Source: an uncultured Oscillospiraceae bacterium
Lineage (GTDB): Bacteria; Bacillota; Clostridia; Oscillospirales; Oscillospiraceae
DNA length: 64,000 bases
Assembly (NCBI GenBank): GCA_910587345.1
Contig: CAJUKH010000054.1
Span: 1-64,000 of the forward strand
Direction: 5' to 3'
In this document: positions 24,523-31,992 of the stretch, one piece after another
Position numbering within the stretch: position 1 is the first letter of the stretch
How the letters are laid out: the number at the start of each line of letters is the position of its first letter
Translations under genes and position numbers: made by a program
Notes under the pieces: generated by a model
Told to the model about the DNA's origin: nothing
What the model saw: only the letters and a program-made list of their open reading frames with translations
The model's database searches: none

Positions 24523-24607
24523 ATATATGCCTCCCCATTTTGACATTCAGTGGATGTCAATTATGGAAGTAATATAACATATACTCTACTCAAATGACAA
24601 GCAGTTC

Positions 24608-24898
24608 ATGTCGAACTATGTCGAATGGGTGAAGAAATTGTTTAAAAATAAAGGTCCTGATGGAAAATTGAATATTACCGGCCAAAAAATCAGCAAGTTA
24701 AGGATGGCCTTACCCGGGAAGGTTTCCCAGAAAAAGTTGGCAGATAAACTGCAATTAGAAGGCTTGATGATCGATAAGAATGCTGTCCAGCAAATCGAAA
24801 GCGGGGAACGGTTCGTTATTGACGTGGAGTTAAAGGCATTTGCAAAAGTATTAGGGGTCACCGCCGATGAGCTGTTGGCTTCTGACGAAGAGATTTAG
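24608..24898 (+). CDS. Small XRE-family regulator 3
   Basis: 96 residues. The helix-turn-helix domain lies at about 25-90: GQKISKLRMALPGKVSQKKLADKLQLEGLMIDKNAVQQIESGERFVIDVELKAFAKVLGVTADELL. The ATG at 24608 has no clear ribosome-binding site, so the exact start is less sure. Confidence 0.75.
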   Translation: MSNYVEWVKKLFKNKGPDGKLNITGQKISKLRMALPGKVSQKKLADKLQLEGLMIDKNAVQQIESGERFVIDVELKAFAKVLGVTADELLASDEEI

Positions 24899-24967
24899 TG
24901 ATTTGAGCAATCGCAATCACAGTTGAGTCAAAGGATTGGTCGTCCAACATTTAGGAGTGATGCTGCC

Positions 24968-25198
24968 ATGCAAACAGATTATCCAGAGAAATATCGAATC
25001 ATGGGATTAAAAATCGCCTACTATCGTAAAAAGGCCGGATATACTCAGGAAGCATTTGCGGAAAAAATAGATAAAAGCCTTAACTTTCTGGCTCAAGTTG
25101 AGGGCCCCGGAACAACTCGCGGCATATCCCTTGAAACTCTGTTCAAAATCGCCGATGTTCTAAACATCCCCGCATCTAAATTGTTGGAGGATGATTGA
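24968..25198 (+). CDS. Small XRE-family regulator 4
   Basis: 76 residues from the ATG at 24968, chosen for TAGGAGTGA upstream. The domain reads GLKIAYYRKKAGYTQEAFAEKIDKSLNFLAQVE, then ISLETLFKIADVLNIPASKLL. It ends against a fragment of another XRE gene. Confidence 0.8.
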   Translation: MQTDYPEKYRIMGLKIAYYRKKAGYTQEAFAEKIDKSLNFLAQVEGPGTTRGISLETLFKIADVLNIPASKLLEDD

Positions 25199-25303
25199 CC
25201 TTCCCTTTTGGAAGGGCAAAAGCGCCCGGTGTCTGATATTGAACTCAATGCACTTGCGGACATTTTAGAGGTTTCTGTTGATTGGCTTTTGGGACGTAAA
25301 TAA
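25199..25303 (+). pseudogene. 3' remnant of a fifth XRE regulator
   Basis: Directly after the previous stop, one frame reads LEGQKRPVSDIELNALADIL and then EVSVDWLLGRK before TAA at 25301. This is the end of a typical XRE repressor domain with the start and recognition helix missing. It is evidence of deletion or recombination among these regulators. Confidence 0.65.
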
Positions 25304-25330
25304 ATTTTATAAAGTCTTTTATATCAAACA

Positions 25331-25349
25331 ATGGCTATTATTTAGCCAT
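25331..25349. promoter_or_regulatory. Operator-like palindrome upstream of XRE regulator 5
   Basis: ATGGCTA (25331-25337) and TAGCCAT (25343-25349) are perfect arms across five bases, 27 bases before the start at 25376. Confidence 0.6.
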
Positions 25350-25375
25350 AATGGGAACCGTAAAGAAGTGATCCC

Positions 25376-25582
25376 ATGATACGCTATACGCCTTTGTGGA
25401 AAACAATGGCTGAACAAGGAACAACAACATATACACTGCGATTTAAGCATGGTATGAGCCACGCCACGGTTCAGCGACTACAAGCGGATATGCCGGTTTC
25501 TACGCATACATTGGACAAACTCTGTACCATTTTAAATTGTCGGGTAGAAGATATCATAGAATATGTTCCTAACGAAAAATAA
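25376..25582 (+). CDS. Small XRE-family regulator 5 (HTH_26-like)
   Basis: 68 residues: MIRYTPLWKTMAEQGTTTYTL, then STHTLDKLCTILNCRVEDIIEYV. It is clearly related to the gene at 24019 over its whole length. AAGAAGTGA precedes the ATG, and a palindrome lies in the upstream region. Confidence 0.83.
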   Translation: MIRYTPLWKTMAEQGTTTYTLRFKHGMSHATVQRLQADMPVSTHTLDKLCTILNCRVEDIIEYVPNEK

Positions 25583-25625
25583 CCTTCCCATTTTCAATCA
25601 CGAAAATGGGAAGGTTATTTTTTTA
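25575..25625 (+). terminator. Terminator of XRE regulator 5
   Basis: A perfect 21-bp stem (25575-25595 with 25602-25622), six-base loop, within a run of T. Confidence 0.9.
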
Positions 25626-25675
25626 AAGGGCTGCGAATCCCAAATTTTCCTGTAAATGCCCCTTGCCCTTCGTAG

Positions 25676-25926
25676 GGCCCGATGTCCCCATCGGGCCGGA
25701 GGTAGGAGTTAGGTGAGTGCGTCTTTACAGCGTCTTGGGACCTCTTTGATGTCAAAGAGGTCCCAAACCCCAGAAAACACCAGAGGGGGGATTTCGATTT
25801 CCCCCCTCTGGACACCCCCTTGAAACGACCAAGGGAGGGGGACTGCGGTCCCCCTCCCATTGGATTCCTCCCCGGACTGCTCTGACGATGGACAGGCGGC
25901 CTGCGACCTGCACTCTGTGGCAGGTC
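25676..25926. repeat. Cluster of five hairpins
   Basis: Inverted repeats with perfect arms: 25676-25683/25690-25697 (8 bp), 25735-25749/25752-25766 (15 bp), 25780-25791/25800-25811 (12 bp), 25833-25843/25848-25858 (11 bp) and 25905-25911/25920-25926 (7 bp). I see no credible gene in the 473-base gap 25583-26055. This may be a palindromic repeat element. Confidence 0.7.
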
Positions 25927-26055
25927 TCCGGGCACGAACGCCGGGGTTTTCTTGGGGGGAGCCTTTCTTTGGCCTGTCAAAGAATCGTCCCCAAGCCACT
26001 TCCAAAGTGCATTTTAAGGGAAAGTGTGATTCCCGGAACCCTCTGTATCCCTCTT

Positions 26056-26526
26056 TCAAGGCTCATAGCGGTAATATCGGAAGTCTCCCTCTGCCCGGAC
26101 AAAGCGGAACCCCACCTTTTCCAGCACATGCTGACTGCGAAGGTTGCCCGCCAGCGTATCCGCATTGACGGCGGTCATACCCAGAACATGGATGGCGTAG
26201 CCCACCGCCAGTTCCTCCGCCCGGCGGCCATAGCCCTTGCCCTTGACGCAGTCATTTTTCATACAGATCCCCAGCTCGCATTCGCCCTTTTCCCGGTCAA
26301 TGGCCTTCAGCTTGACCTCGCCGATGGGTTCCCCCCGGCGCATCACCGCCAGATTCAGCCGGTCGGGGCGCTGCTGCTTGTCAAAGTAAAGGTCCGCTCC
26401 CTCCCGGCTATACACATAGGGGGTCCATTGACCGGGGTCCGGCAGGAGGGCCGGATCGTTCTCGAACCCCTGAAAAAAGGCGTGGCAAAGCTCTCTTGTC
26501 ATGGGGCACAGGGCAATTGCATCCAT
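26056..26526 (-). CDS. GNAT-family acetyltransferase (RimJ/RimL-like)
   Basis: 156 residues from the ATG at 26526 (AAAGGAG upstream). The acetyl-CoA site is ELGICMKNDCVKGKGYGRRAEELAVGYA, followed by VNADTLAGNLRSQHVLEKVGFRFV, the usual motif B. The substrate could be a protein N-terminus, an antibiotic or a small molecule. It is preceded by the rny terminator, so it is transcribed separately. Confidence 0.87.
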   Translation of the reverse strand: MDAIALCPMTRELCHAFFQGFENDPALLPDPGQWTPYVYSREGADLYFDKQQRPDRLNLAVMRRGEPIGEVKLKAIDREKGECELGICMKNDCVKGKGYGRRAEELAVGYAIHVLGMTAVNADTLAGNLRSQHVLEKVGFRFVRAEGDFRYYRYEP

Positions 26527-26554
26527 GGTTTTGCTCCTTTCTCTTCTACCAATC

Positions 26555-26593
26555 AAAAAAGCAGCCCCATTCGTTGAATGAGGCTGCTTTTTG
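26555..26593 (-). terminator. rny terminator
   Basis: Minus strand AAAAAGCAGCC-CATTC stem with GAATG-GGCTGCTTTTT, one mismatch, ending in T6. Confidence 0.85.
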
Positions 26594-26597
26594 AGTT

Positions 26598-28142
26598 TTA
26601 TTTTGCGTAATCCACGGCCTTGGTCTCCCGAATGATGTTGACCTTGATCTGGCCGGGATATTCCATCTCGTCCTCGATCTTCTTGGCCACTTCCCGGGCC
26701 AGCAGGACCATCTGGTCCTCGCTGACCTTGTCCGGCTCCACCATGATGCGGATCTCCCGGCCGGCCTGAATGGCAAAGCACTTCTCCACACCGGGGAAGC
26801 TGGCGCCGATGCCCTCCAGCGTCTCCAGCCGCTTAATGTAGTTCTCCAGATTCTCCCGCCGGGCGCCGGGCCGTGCGGCGGAGACGGCGTCGGCCGCCTG
26901 GACCAGCACCGCCACCAGGGTCTTGGCCTCCACATCGTTGTGGTGGGCCTCGATGGCGTGGATGACCTCCTCGCTCTCGTGGTACTTCCGGGCCAGCTCC
27001 ACGCCGATGGCAACGTGGCTGCCCTCCACCTCGTGGTCAATGGCCTTGCCCAGATCGTGGAGCAGGCCGGCCCGCTTGGCGGTGGCCACATCGCCCCCCA
27101 GCTCCGAGGCCATCAGCCCCGCCAGGTGGGACACCTCCAGCGAGTGGTTCAGCACGTTCTGGCCGTAGCTGGTGCGGTACTTCATGCGGCCCAGCAGCTT
27201 GATAAGCTCGGGGTGAAGCCCGTGGACGTTGGCCTCAAATACGGCCCGCTCGCCCTCGGCCTTGATGGTGGCGTCCACCTCCCGCTTGGCCTTCTCCACC
27301 ATCTCCTCGATGCGGGCGGGGTGGATGCGGCCGTCCTGGATCAGCTTCTCCAGCGCGATGCGGGCGATCTCCCGGCGCACCGGGTCAAAGCAGGAGACCG
27401 TGATGGCCTCCGGGGTATCGTCGATGATGAGGTCCACGCCGGTGAGGGTCTCCAGCGTCCGGATGTTCCGGCCCTCCCGGCCGATGATGCGGCCCTTCAT
27501 GTCGTCACTGGGCAGGGGCACCACGCTCACCGTGGCCTCCGCCACATGGTCTGCGGCGCACCGCTGGATGGCCAGCCCGATGACCTCCCGGGCCATGGCC
27601 TCGGACTCCTCCTTCAGCCGGGTCTCCGCCTCCTTGATTTTGGCGGCCGACTCGTGGGTCACCTCGGCCTCCAGCTGTCGGACCAGCATATCCTTGGCCT
27701 CCTCGGCGGTCATGCCGGAGATACGCTCCAGCTCGGCCATCTGCCGGGCCTTGATGCCCTCCACTTCCTCCCTGGCCGACTCCAGCTCGGCCATCTTGGC
27801 CTGAAGGGCCTCTTCCTTCTTCTCGATGTTGTCGGTCTTCCGGTCCAGATTCTCTTCCTTCTGCTGCAGCCGGTTCTCCTGCTTCTGGATGTCGCTGCGG
27901 CGCTCCTTCTCCTCCTTCTCCCACTCGTTGCGGGCGGTGAGAATGGCCTCCTTGGCCTCTACCATGGCTTCCCGCTGCTTGCTCTCGGCGGTCTTGATGG
28001 CTTCGTTGAGGATGCGCTTGGCCTCCTCCTCGGCGCTGCCCAGCTTCTTTTCGGACACGTTTTTGCGGTAAACACTGTCAGCCACCACGCCGAGCAACAG
28101 CCCGGCGACGGCCATGATCACACATAATACATTGAATTCCAT
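26598..28142 (-). CDS. rny: Ribonuclease Y
   Basis: 514 residues, normal length. An N-terminal membrane anchor (VLCVIMAVAGLLLGVVADSVY) is followed by a long coiled coil (about 30-200), a KH domain with GRIIGREGRNIRTLE, and an HD domain with LLHDLGKAIDHEVEGSHV and HHNDVEAKTLV. RNase Y is the membrane-bound endonuclease that starts decay of many Firmicutes mRNAs. GGAGGTG lies a little far (12 bases) from the ATG. It has a strong promoter and a structured leader. Confidence 0.95.
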   Translation of the reverse strand: MEFNVLCVIMAVAGLLLGVVADSVYRKNVSEKKLGSAEEEAKRILNEAIKTAESKQREAMVEAKEAILTARNEWEKEEKERRSDIQKQENRLQQKEENLDRKTDNIEKKEEALQAKMAELESAREEVEGIKARQMAELERISGMTAEEAKDMLVRQLEAEVTHESAAKIKEAETRLKEESEAMAREVIGLAIQRCAADHVAEATVSVVPLPSDDMKGRIIGREGRNIRTLETLTGVDLIIDDTPEAITVSCFDPVRREIARIALEKLIQDGRIHPARIEEMVEKAKREVDATIKAEGERAVFEANVHGLHPELIKLLGRMKYRTSYGQNVLNHSLEVSHLAGLMASELGGDVATAKRAGLLHDLGKAIDHEVEGSHVAIGVELARKYHESEEVIHAIEAHHNDVEAKTLVAVLVQAADAVSAARPGARRENLENYIKRLETLEGIGASFPGVEKCFAIQAGREIRIMVEPDKVSEDQMVLLAREVAKKIEDEMEYPGQIKVNIIRETKAVDYAK

Positions 28143-28174
28143 GCCGTGTTTTTACACCTCCATATTGTTGTTAG

Positions 28175-28220
28175 GCGGGGCGGTCCCCGCAAGAAAGAAA
28201 AGTGCCCTTCGGCACTTTTC
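28175..28220 (-). promoter_or_regulatory. Two hairpins in the rny leader
   Basis: On the minus strand, GAAAAGTGCC (28220-28211) pairs with GGCACTTTTC (28206-28197), starting only about 10 bases after the expected transcript start and followed by a TTTCTT tract, as in a terminator. A second hairpin, GCGGGG/CCCCGC (28175-28190), follows. Confidence 0.65.
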
Positions 28221-28236
28221 GCAATGTACCATTTCT

Positions 28237-28265
28237 ATTTTAAGACCCAATAGCTGTCCTGTCAA
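28237..28265 (-). promoter_or_regulatory. Sigma-A promoter of rny
   Basis: Minus strand TTGACA (28265-28260), 17 bases, TAAAAT (28242-28237). Confidence 0.88.
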
Positions 28266-28298
28266 GGAATTTCAACTGCGAAATTGCGAAAATCGCCG

Positions 28299-28343
28299 CA
28301 AAAACAGAACGCCCCCGGCGGAGTCCTTCCGCCGGAGCCGTTC
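28299..28343 (-). terminator. Terminator of the CmpB-type gene
   Basis: 16-bp GC-rich stem (28328-28343 with 28307-28322) with one mismatch and one wobble, then TGTTTTTG on the minus strand. Confidence 0.75.
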
Positions 28344-28378
28344 GCGCCGTTTTTATATTTCTGCCATATCGCACCCGT

Positions 28379-29677
28379 TCAATCCTTCCGCACCGCCGCC
28401 GGATAAATTTGCTCCATCCGCTCATCCCCATAGCGGCTGTCCAGATATTCCTCCACCCCGTTTTGGGGCGGCAGGCCCCGGGCACGGCTGTCACAGCGGG
28501 CCAGAGCCGCCGTGCTTACCGCCATATTGCAGGCCATAAACACCGCCATGACCCAGGTCAGCGACCGCCCCAGCCGCCGGGGGATCTTTTCGATATACCC
28601 GGACAGCTTCGGATAGCACACTTTGATCCAAACCACCGCCGCAATGCCCCAGAAGAAACAGTAGAGCAGATTCACCCGCCCCGCCAGATTGAAGGGCAGG
28701 TGGCTGTAATCCCAGAACACCACCCCAAATACCGCCTGGGTAAACACGCTGCAAAAGAACTCATATCCGCCCCCCAGCAGGGTGCCGGCGGCAAAGAGAA
28801 AGCTGTCCGACCGGTCCCGGTAGCGGTACAGCAGAAGGCTTGCCAAGGCCAGCGCCAGCCCCCACACAATGGAAAAATCCCCCCATACCACGCTGGAACG
28901 GCTCATCCACACCCCCATGGAAAACCGGCAGAACACTGTCTCCACCGCCGCCCCCAGAAAGGAGCCTATCATAAAAAGCCAAAAGAGTTTCTCCCACCCG
29001 CAGCCGGGGGCAAAAGCCCCGGCCCGCTGCCGGGGATGAAGGGCCAACTCGGCCTCGGGGTGGGCCTTTTTGATCCGCCTTTCGGTCCGCCGCAGTACCC
29101 ACGCCCCCAGTCGAAGGGTAAATGCCCCCATCCGGCCGCTCCACCGCTCCACCCCCGGCAGACGGTGAAGGGTCCCCCGAAGGGTGAGGGCGGTGGCCAG
29201 ACAGTCCACCAGAAGGGTGATGAGCAGACCCCATAAAAGAATGTGGGACAGCGTGGGCGGCACCGCCTCTCCCACCCAGCCCAGCATGGGAATGAGCCAC
29301 TTTACCGCCGCCATGCCCAGCAGCCCCCACAAAAGGGAGTATTCCAGGCAGACATACCCTTCCAGATTCCACCGGTGACCGGAATAGTCCCACCAGCGGG
29401 TGTGGGTCATCCGTTCCAGCCAGTGTCCCGCCAGCCATTCCGCCACCGTGGCATAGATGGCGCTGCCCAGAAAGAGAAAAAAGAGATGGTCCGTCAGCTC
29501 CCGCAGCGCGATGGTGATAAACACCCCCGCCAGACCATAGACAATGCACACGGGACCGTAAAGCAGACTTTTGTCCACATACCGCCGTTCCCGAAGGGCG
29601 GTCAGCCCCGTCTCCCCCAGCCAGCCCAGAAAGGAATAGCAGAAAAAGAGCCAGACGATGCGGTAAAATGTTTCCAT
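28379..29677 (-). CDS. CmpB-type putative ABC-transporter permease, duplicated domain
   Basis: 432 residues and about ten membrane segments. Two copies of the ABC_trans_CmpB pattern are visible. The first has YSFLGWLGETGLTALRERRY and WWDYSGHRWNLEGYVCLEY (about 15-120). The second has IGSFLGAAVETVFCRFSMG and FWDYSHLPFNLAGRVNLLY (about 240-345). Each holds the WDYS...FNL/WNL...G core. The family is widespread in Clostridia with no proven substrate and usually no ATPase partner. AAAGGAGGG precedes the ATG. An AT-rich palindrome lies over the promoter region. Confidence 0.85.
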   Translation of the reverse strand: METFYRIVWLFFCYSFLGWLGETGLTALRERRYVDKSLLYGPVCIVYGLAGVFITIALRELTDHLFFLFLGSAIYATVAEWLAGHWLERMTHTRWWDYSGHRWNLEGYVCLEYSLLWGLLGMAAVKWLIPMLGWVGEAVPPTLSHILLWGLLITLLVDCLATALTLRGTLHRLPGVERWSGRMGAFTLRLGAWVLRRTERRIKKAHPEAELALHPRQRAGAFAPGCGWEKLFWLFMIGSFLGAAVETVFCRFSMGVWMSRSSVVWGDFSIVWGLALALASLLLYRYRDRSDSFLFAAGTLLGGGYEFFCSVFTQAVFGVVFWDYSHLPFNLAGRVNLLYCFFWGIAAVVWIKVCYPKLSGYIEKIPRRLGRSLTWVMAVFMACNMAVSTAALARCDSRARGLPPQNGVEEYLDSRYGDERMEQIYPAAVRKD

Positions 29678-29704
29678 GGGTACGCCCTCCTTTCACGGAC
29701 AACG

Positions 29705-29751
29705 GTTATAAATCATAACAGTTATAAAATATAACTGTTATGATTTATAAC
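29705..29751. repeat. 47-base AT-rich palindrome with 22-bp perfect arms
   Basis: Arms 29705-29726 and 29730-29751 are exact complements around AAA. TATAACTGT occurs at 29730-29738 and 29746-29754 and inverted at 29718-29726. A TATGAT at 29717-29712 on the minus strand could be the -10 of the CmpB-type gene, so the palindrome may be an operator. Confidence 0.7.
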
Positions 29752-29756
29752 TGTGC

Positions 29757-29787
29757 AAAAAAGAACAGGCGGGGGCACGCCCCCGCC
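29757..29787 (-). terminator. comEB terminator
   Basis: Minus strand 9-bp stem GGCGGGGGC (29787-29779) with 29776-29768, two-base loop, then TGTTCTTTTTT. Confidence 0.75.
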
Positions 29788-29828
29788 CTGCGGTCCTGAG
29801 ATTGGCCATTTGTGTCCCGGCCCGTGGG

Positions 29829-30314
29829 TCAGGGCATCTTTGGCAGGGAATCGTCCTCCTCCACCCACTCCTTCTCCACGTCCACCACCCGGTACTCGGT
29901 GGGGGTGTCCCGAATCACCAGCCGGGTAATGCCGGCATTGATGATGAGCCGCCGGCACATGGAGCAGGAGGTGGAGCCGGGGATCAGTTCCCCGGTCTTG
30001 GGGTCCTTGCACACCATGTAAAGGGTGGCGCCCAGCGTCTCGCTCCGGGCGGCGGAGATGATGGCGTTGGCCTCGGCATGGACGCTGCGGCACAGCTCAT
30101 ACCGCTCCCCCGATGGGATCTTCATTGCCTCCCGGGTGCAGTAGCCCAGATCGGCGCAGTTTTTCCGGCCCCGGGGCGCGCCATTGTAGCCGGTGGAGAT
30201 GATCTCGTCATGCTGGACGATGATGGCCCCATAGCACCGCCGCAGGCAGGTGGACCGCTCCAAAGCGGCCTGGGCAATGTCCAGATAATAATTTTCCTTG
30301 TCGATCCGCTGCAT
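29829..30314 (-). CDS. comEB: dCMP deaminase (ComEB family)
   Basis: 161 residues from the ATG at 30314, with GGAGG eight bases before it. The zinc site is CRSVHAEANAIISAA plus PGSTSCSMCRRLIINAGI, with the proton-shuttling Glu in HAE. An extra Cys-rich segment ENCAD-like (KNCADLGYCTREA) is typical of the dCMP-deaminase branch. It makes dUMP for thymidylate synthesis. Confidence 0.92.
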   Translation of the reverse strand: MQRIDKENYYLDIAQAALERSTCLRRCYGAIIVQHDEIISTGYNGAPRGRKNCADLGYCTREAMKIPSGERYELCRSVHAEANAIISAARSETLGATLYMVCKDPKTGELIPGSTSCSMCRRLIINAGITRLVIRDTPTEYRVVDVEKEWVEEDDSLPKMP

Positions 30315-30343
30315 AAAAAGGACCTCCTTCAAGGTTTTTCAAC

Positions 30344-30372
30344 AGTATAACCGTTTTTTCCTCCCATTGCAA
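30344..30372 (-). promoter_or_regulatory. Sigma-A promoter of comEB
   Basis: Minus strand TTGCAA (30372-30367), 17 bases, TATACT (30349-30344). Confidence 0.82.
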
Positions 30373-30464
30373 GCCCCTGTAAAATATCTTCCCTTTTTCT
30401 TAAAATTTCGCTATAATATCCCCTGTTCCGCCATTATTTTTCCCCCTGAAACGGAGGTCCTCCC

Positions 30465-31352
30465 ATGTCCCCCACCATCTCCCTCATCCTGCCCGTCTAC
30501 AACGCGGAAGCCTATCTTCCCACCGCTCTGGATTCCATTTTGGCCCAGACCTTTCGGGATTTTGAAGTCATTCTGGTCAATGACGGCAGCGCCGACGGCT
30601 CTTTGGACATCTGCCGCCGCTATGCCCGGCAGGAGTCCCGTTTTCTGGTGATAGACACCCCCAACGGCGGGGTGTCCAAAAGCCGCAATCTGGCTCTGGA
30701 CCGGGCGCAGGGGACCTATTTGCAGTTTATGGACGCCGATGACTGGCTCTCCCCCGACGCCATGGAGGTCCTGGCCCACACCGCCGCCTCCACGGGGGCT
30801 GATCTGGTCATCAGCCACTTTTACCGGGTGGCCGGTGACCGCATGGCCCCCCGGGGGCATATCAAAGAAAAACGGTTCCTTACCCGCCGGGAGTTTGCCG
30901 AGGAGATGATGAAGGCCCCCGCCAACTTCTATTACGGGGTCCTCTGGAACAAGCTCTACCGCCGCTCCATCGTGGAAAGCCACCGGCTCCGCTGCCCGGA
31001 AAATGTGGACTGGTGCGAGGATTTTCTCTTCAACTGCAACTACATTCAATATATCCGGCTGGTGGCTGCCGTGCCGCAGCCTCTTTACTACTACCGCAAA
31101 CGGCCCGGCAGTCTGGTGGACACCCACGTCAACCTCCGCACCGTGGCTGAGACCAAGCGGAGCACCTTCGCCTATTACAAGGACCTTTACCGGAAACTGG
31201 ACCTCTACGAAGACCAGAAGGCGGGGATTTACCGCTACCTCCTCTCCGCCGCCACCGATGGGGCCGTAGGCCCTCTGGCCCAGCGGCTGGACGGCGGCAT
31301 GAAACCCCATTTTCTTCGCCGCCCCTTCCAAAAAACCAACTCCCGACGCTAA
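30465..31352 (+). CDS. Glycosyltransferase family 2
   Basis: 295 residues. The GT-A fold opens with TISLILPVYNAEAYLPTALDSILAQTF, then VNDGSADGSLDICRRYA, GVSKSRNLAL and the DxD-type YLQFMDADDWLS (about 92). A later VDWCEDFLFNCNY may carry the catalytic Asp/Glu. No membrane segment is obvious, so it works at the inner face on a nucleotide-sugar donor; acceptor unknown. ACGGAGG precedes the ATG, and TATAAT at 30412-30417 is the likely -10. Confidence 0.9.
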   Translation: MSPTISLILPVYNAEAYLPTALDSILAQTFRDFEVILVNDGSADGSLDICRRYARQESRFLVIDTPNGGVSKSRNLALDRAQGTYLQFMDADDWLSPDAMEVLAHTAASTGADLVISHFYRVAGDRMAPRGHIKEKRFLTRREFAEEMMKAPANFYYGVLWNKLYRRSIVESHRLRCPENVDWCEDFLFNCNYIQYIRLVAAVPQPLYYYRKRPGSLVDTHVNLRTVAETKRSTFAYYKDLYRKLDLYEDQKAGIYRYLLSAATDGAVGPLAQRLDGGMKPHFLRRPFQKTNSRR

Positions 31353-31379
31353 ATTCACACATTGTTTACGTTTCCTTTC

Positions 31380-31408
31380 TTGACCTTCCGCTTTCAAAGG
31401 GCTATCAT
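31380..31408 (+). promoter_or_regulatory. Sigma-A promoter of the zinc-ribbon membrane protein gene
   Basis: TTGACC (31380-31385), 17 bases, TATCAT (31403-31408). Confidence 0.8.
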
Positions 31409-31438
31409 GGTCACATAGCAACAGGAAGGAGGAGCGGT

Positions 31439-31828
31439 ATGGACTGGATGCGGCGAATGATGTATGGACGCTACGGCGTGGACCAGCTGAACTTCTTCCT
31501 TCTGGGTGTCTATTTTGTCTGCTACCTCCTCTCCGGTCTTCTGCGACTTCGCCTGTTGAGCCGGCTGGCGGCCGTCTGCCTCCTGCTGGCCCTCTACCGT
31601 GCCCTCTCCCGGCAGCTGGACCGCCGCCGTGCGGAGAATGACCAGTTTTTAGAGCTTGCCGGTCCCATGATCCACCGCTACAACGTAAACAAATGCCGCC
31701 GGCGGGACAAGGAACACCTCTATTTCAAGTGCCCCAACTGCGGCCAGCAGCTTCGGGTCCCCAAGGGAAAGGGCCGCATCTCCATCACCTGCCGCAGCTG
31801 CGGGGTGACCTTTGAGGAAAAAACCTGA
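31439..31828 (+). CDS. Membrane protein with C-terminal zinc ribbon
   Basis: 129 residues. One or two membrane segments (about 17-55), an Arg-rich stretch, then a zinc ribbon: HLYFKCPNCGQQLRVPKGKGRISITCRSCGVTFEE. The four Cys are in two CxxC knuckles 18 residues apart. Such proteins are common and uncharacterised in Clostridia. AAGGAGGAG precedes the ATG. Confidence 0.82.
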   Translation: MDWMRRMMYGRYGVDQLNFFLLGVYFVCYLLSGLLRLRLLSRLAAVCLLLALYRALSRQLDRRRAENDQFLELAGPMIHRYNVNKCRRRDKEHLYFKCPNCGQQLRVPKGKGRISITCRSCGVTFEEKT

Positions 31829-31838
31829 CGGAGAAACA

Positions 31839-31879
31839 CAGGAGGCCATTGCGGTATCGCAATGGCCTCCTGCTTTTTT
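31839..31879 (+). terminator. Terminator after the zinc-ribbon gene
   Basis: 15-bp perfect stem (31839-31853 with 31858-31872), GTAT loop, T6. Confidence 0.92.
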
Positions 31880-31948
31880 GACGGAAGAGCGTTTACAGCC
31901 TTATCACCACTCAGGCAGCAAGGATGGGACCCACCCCCCTGTCCCAAT

Positions 31949-31982
31949 AAAAAAGCGGGGCCACAGCTGCGGCCCCGCTTTT
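31949..31982 (-). terminator. Terminator of the second flavin reductase gene
   Basis: 12-bp perfect stem AAAAGCGGGGCC (31951-31962) with 31971-31982. A-rich upstream flank gives a T-run on the minus strand. Confidence 0.9.
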
Positions 31983-31992
31983 ATTATGGCAC

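Noticed and set aside
25583..26055. Possible tRNA or rRNA fragment in the hairpin-rich gap
   Set aside because: No cloverleaf with T-loop and anticodon arm, and no rRNA motif, can be made from the hairpins.
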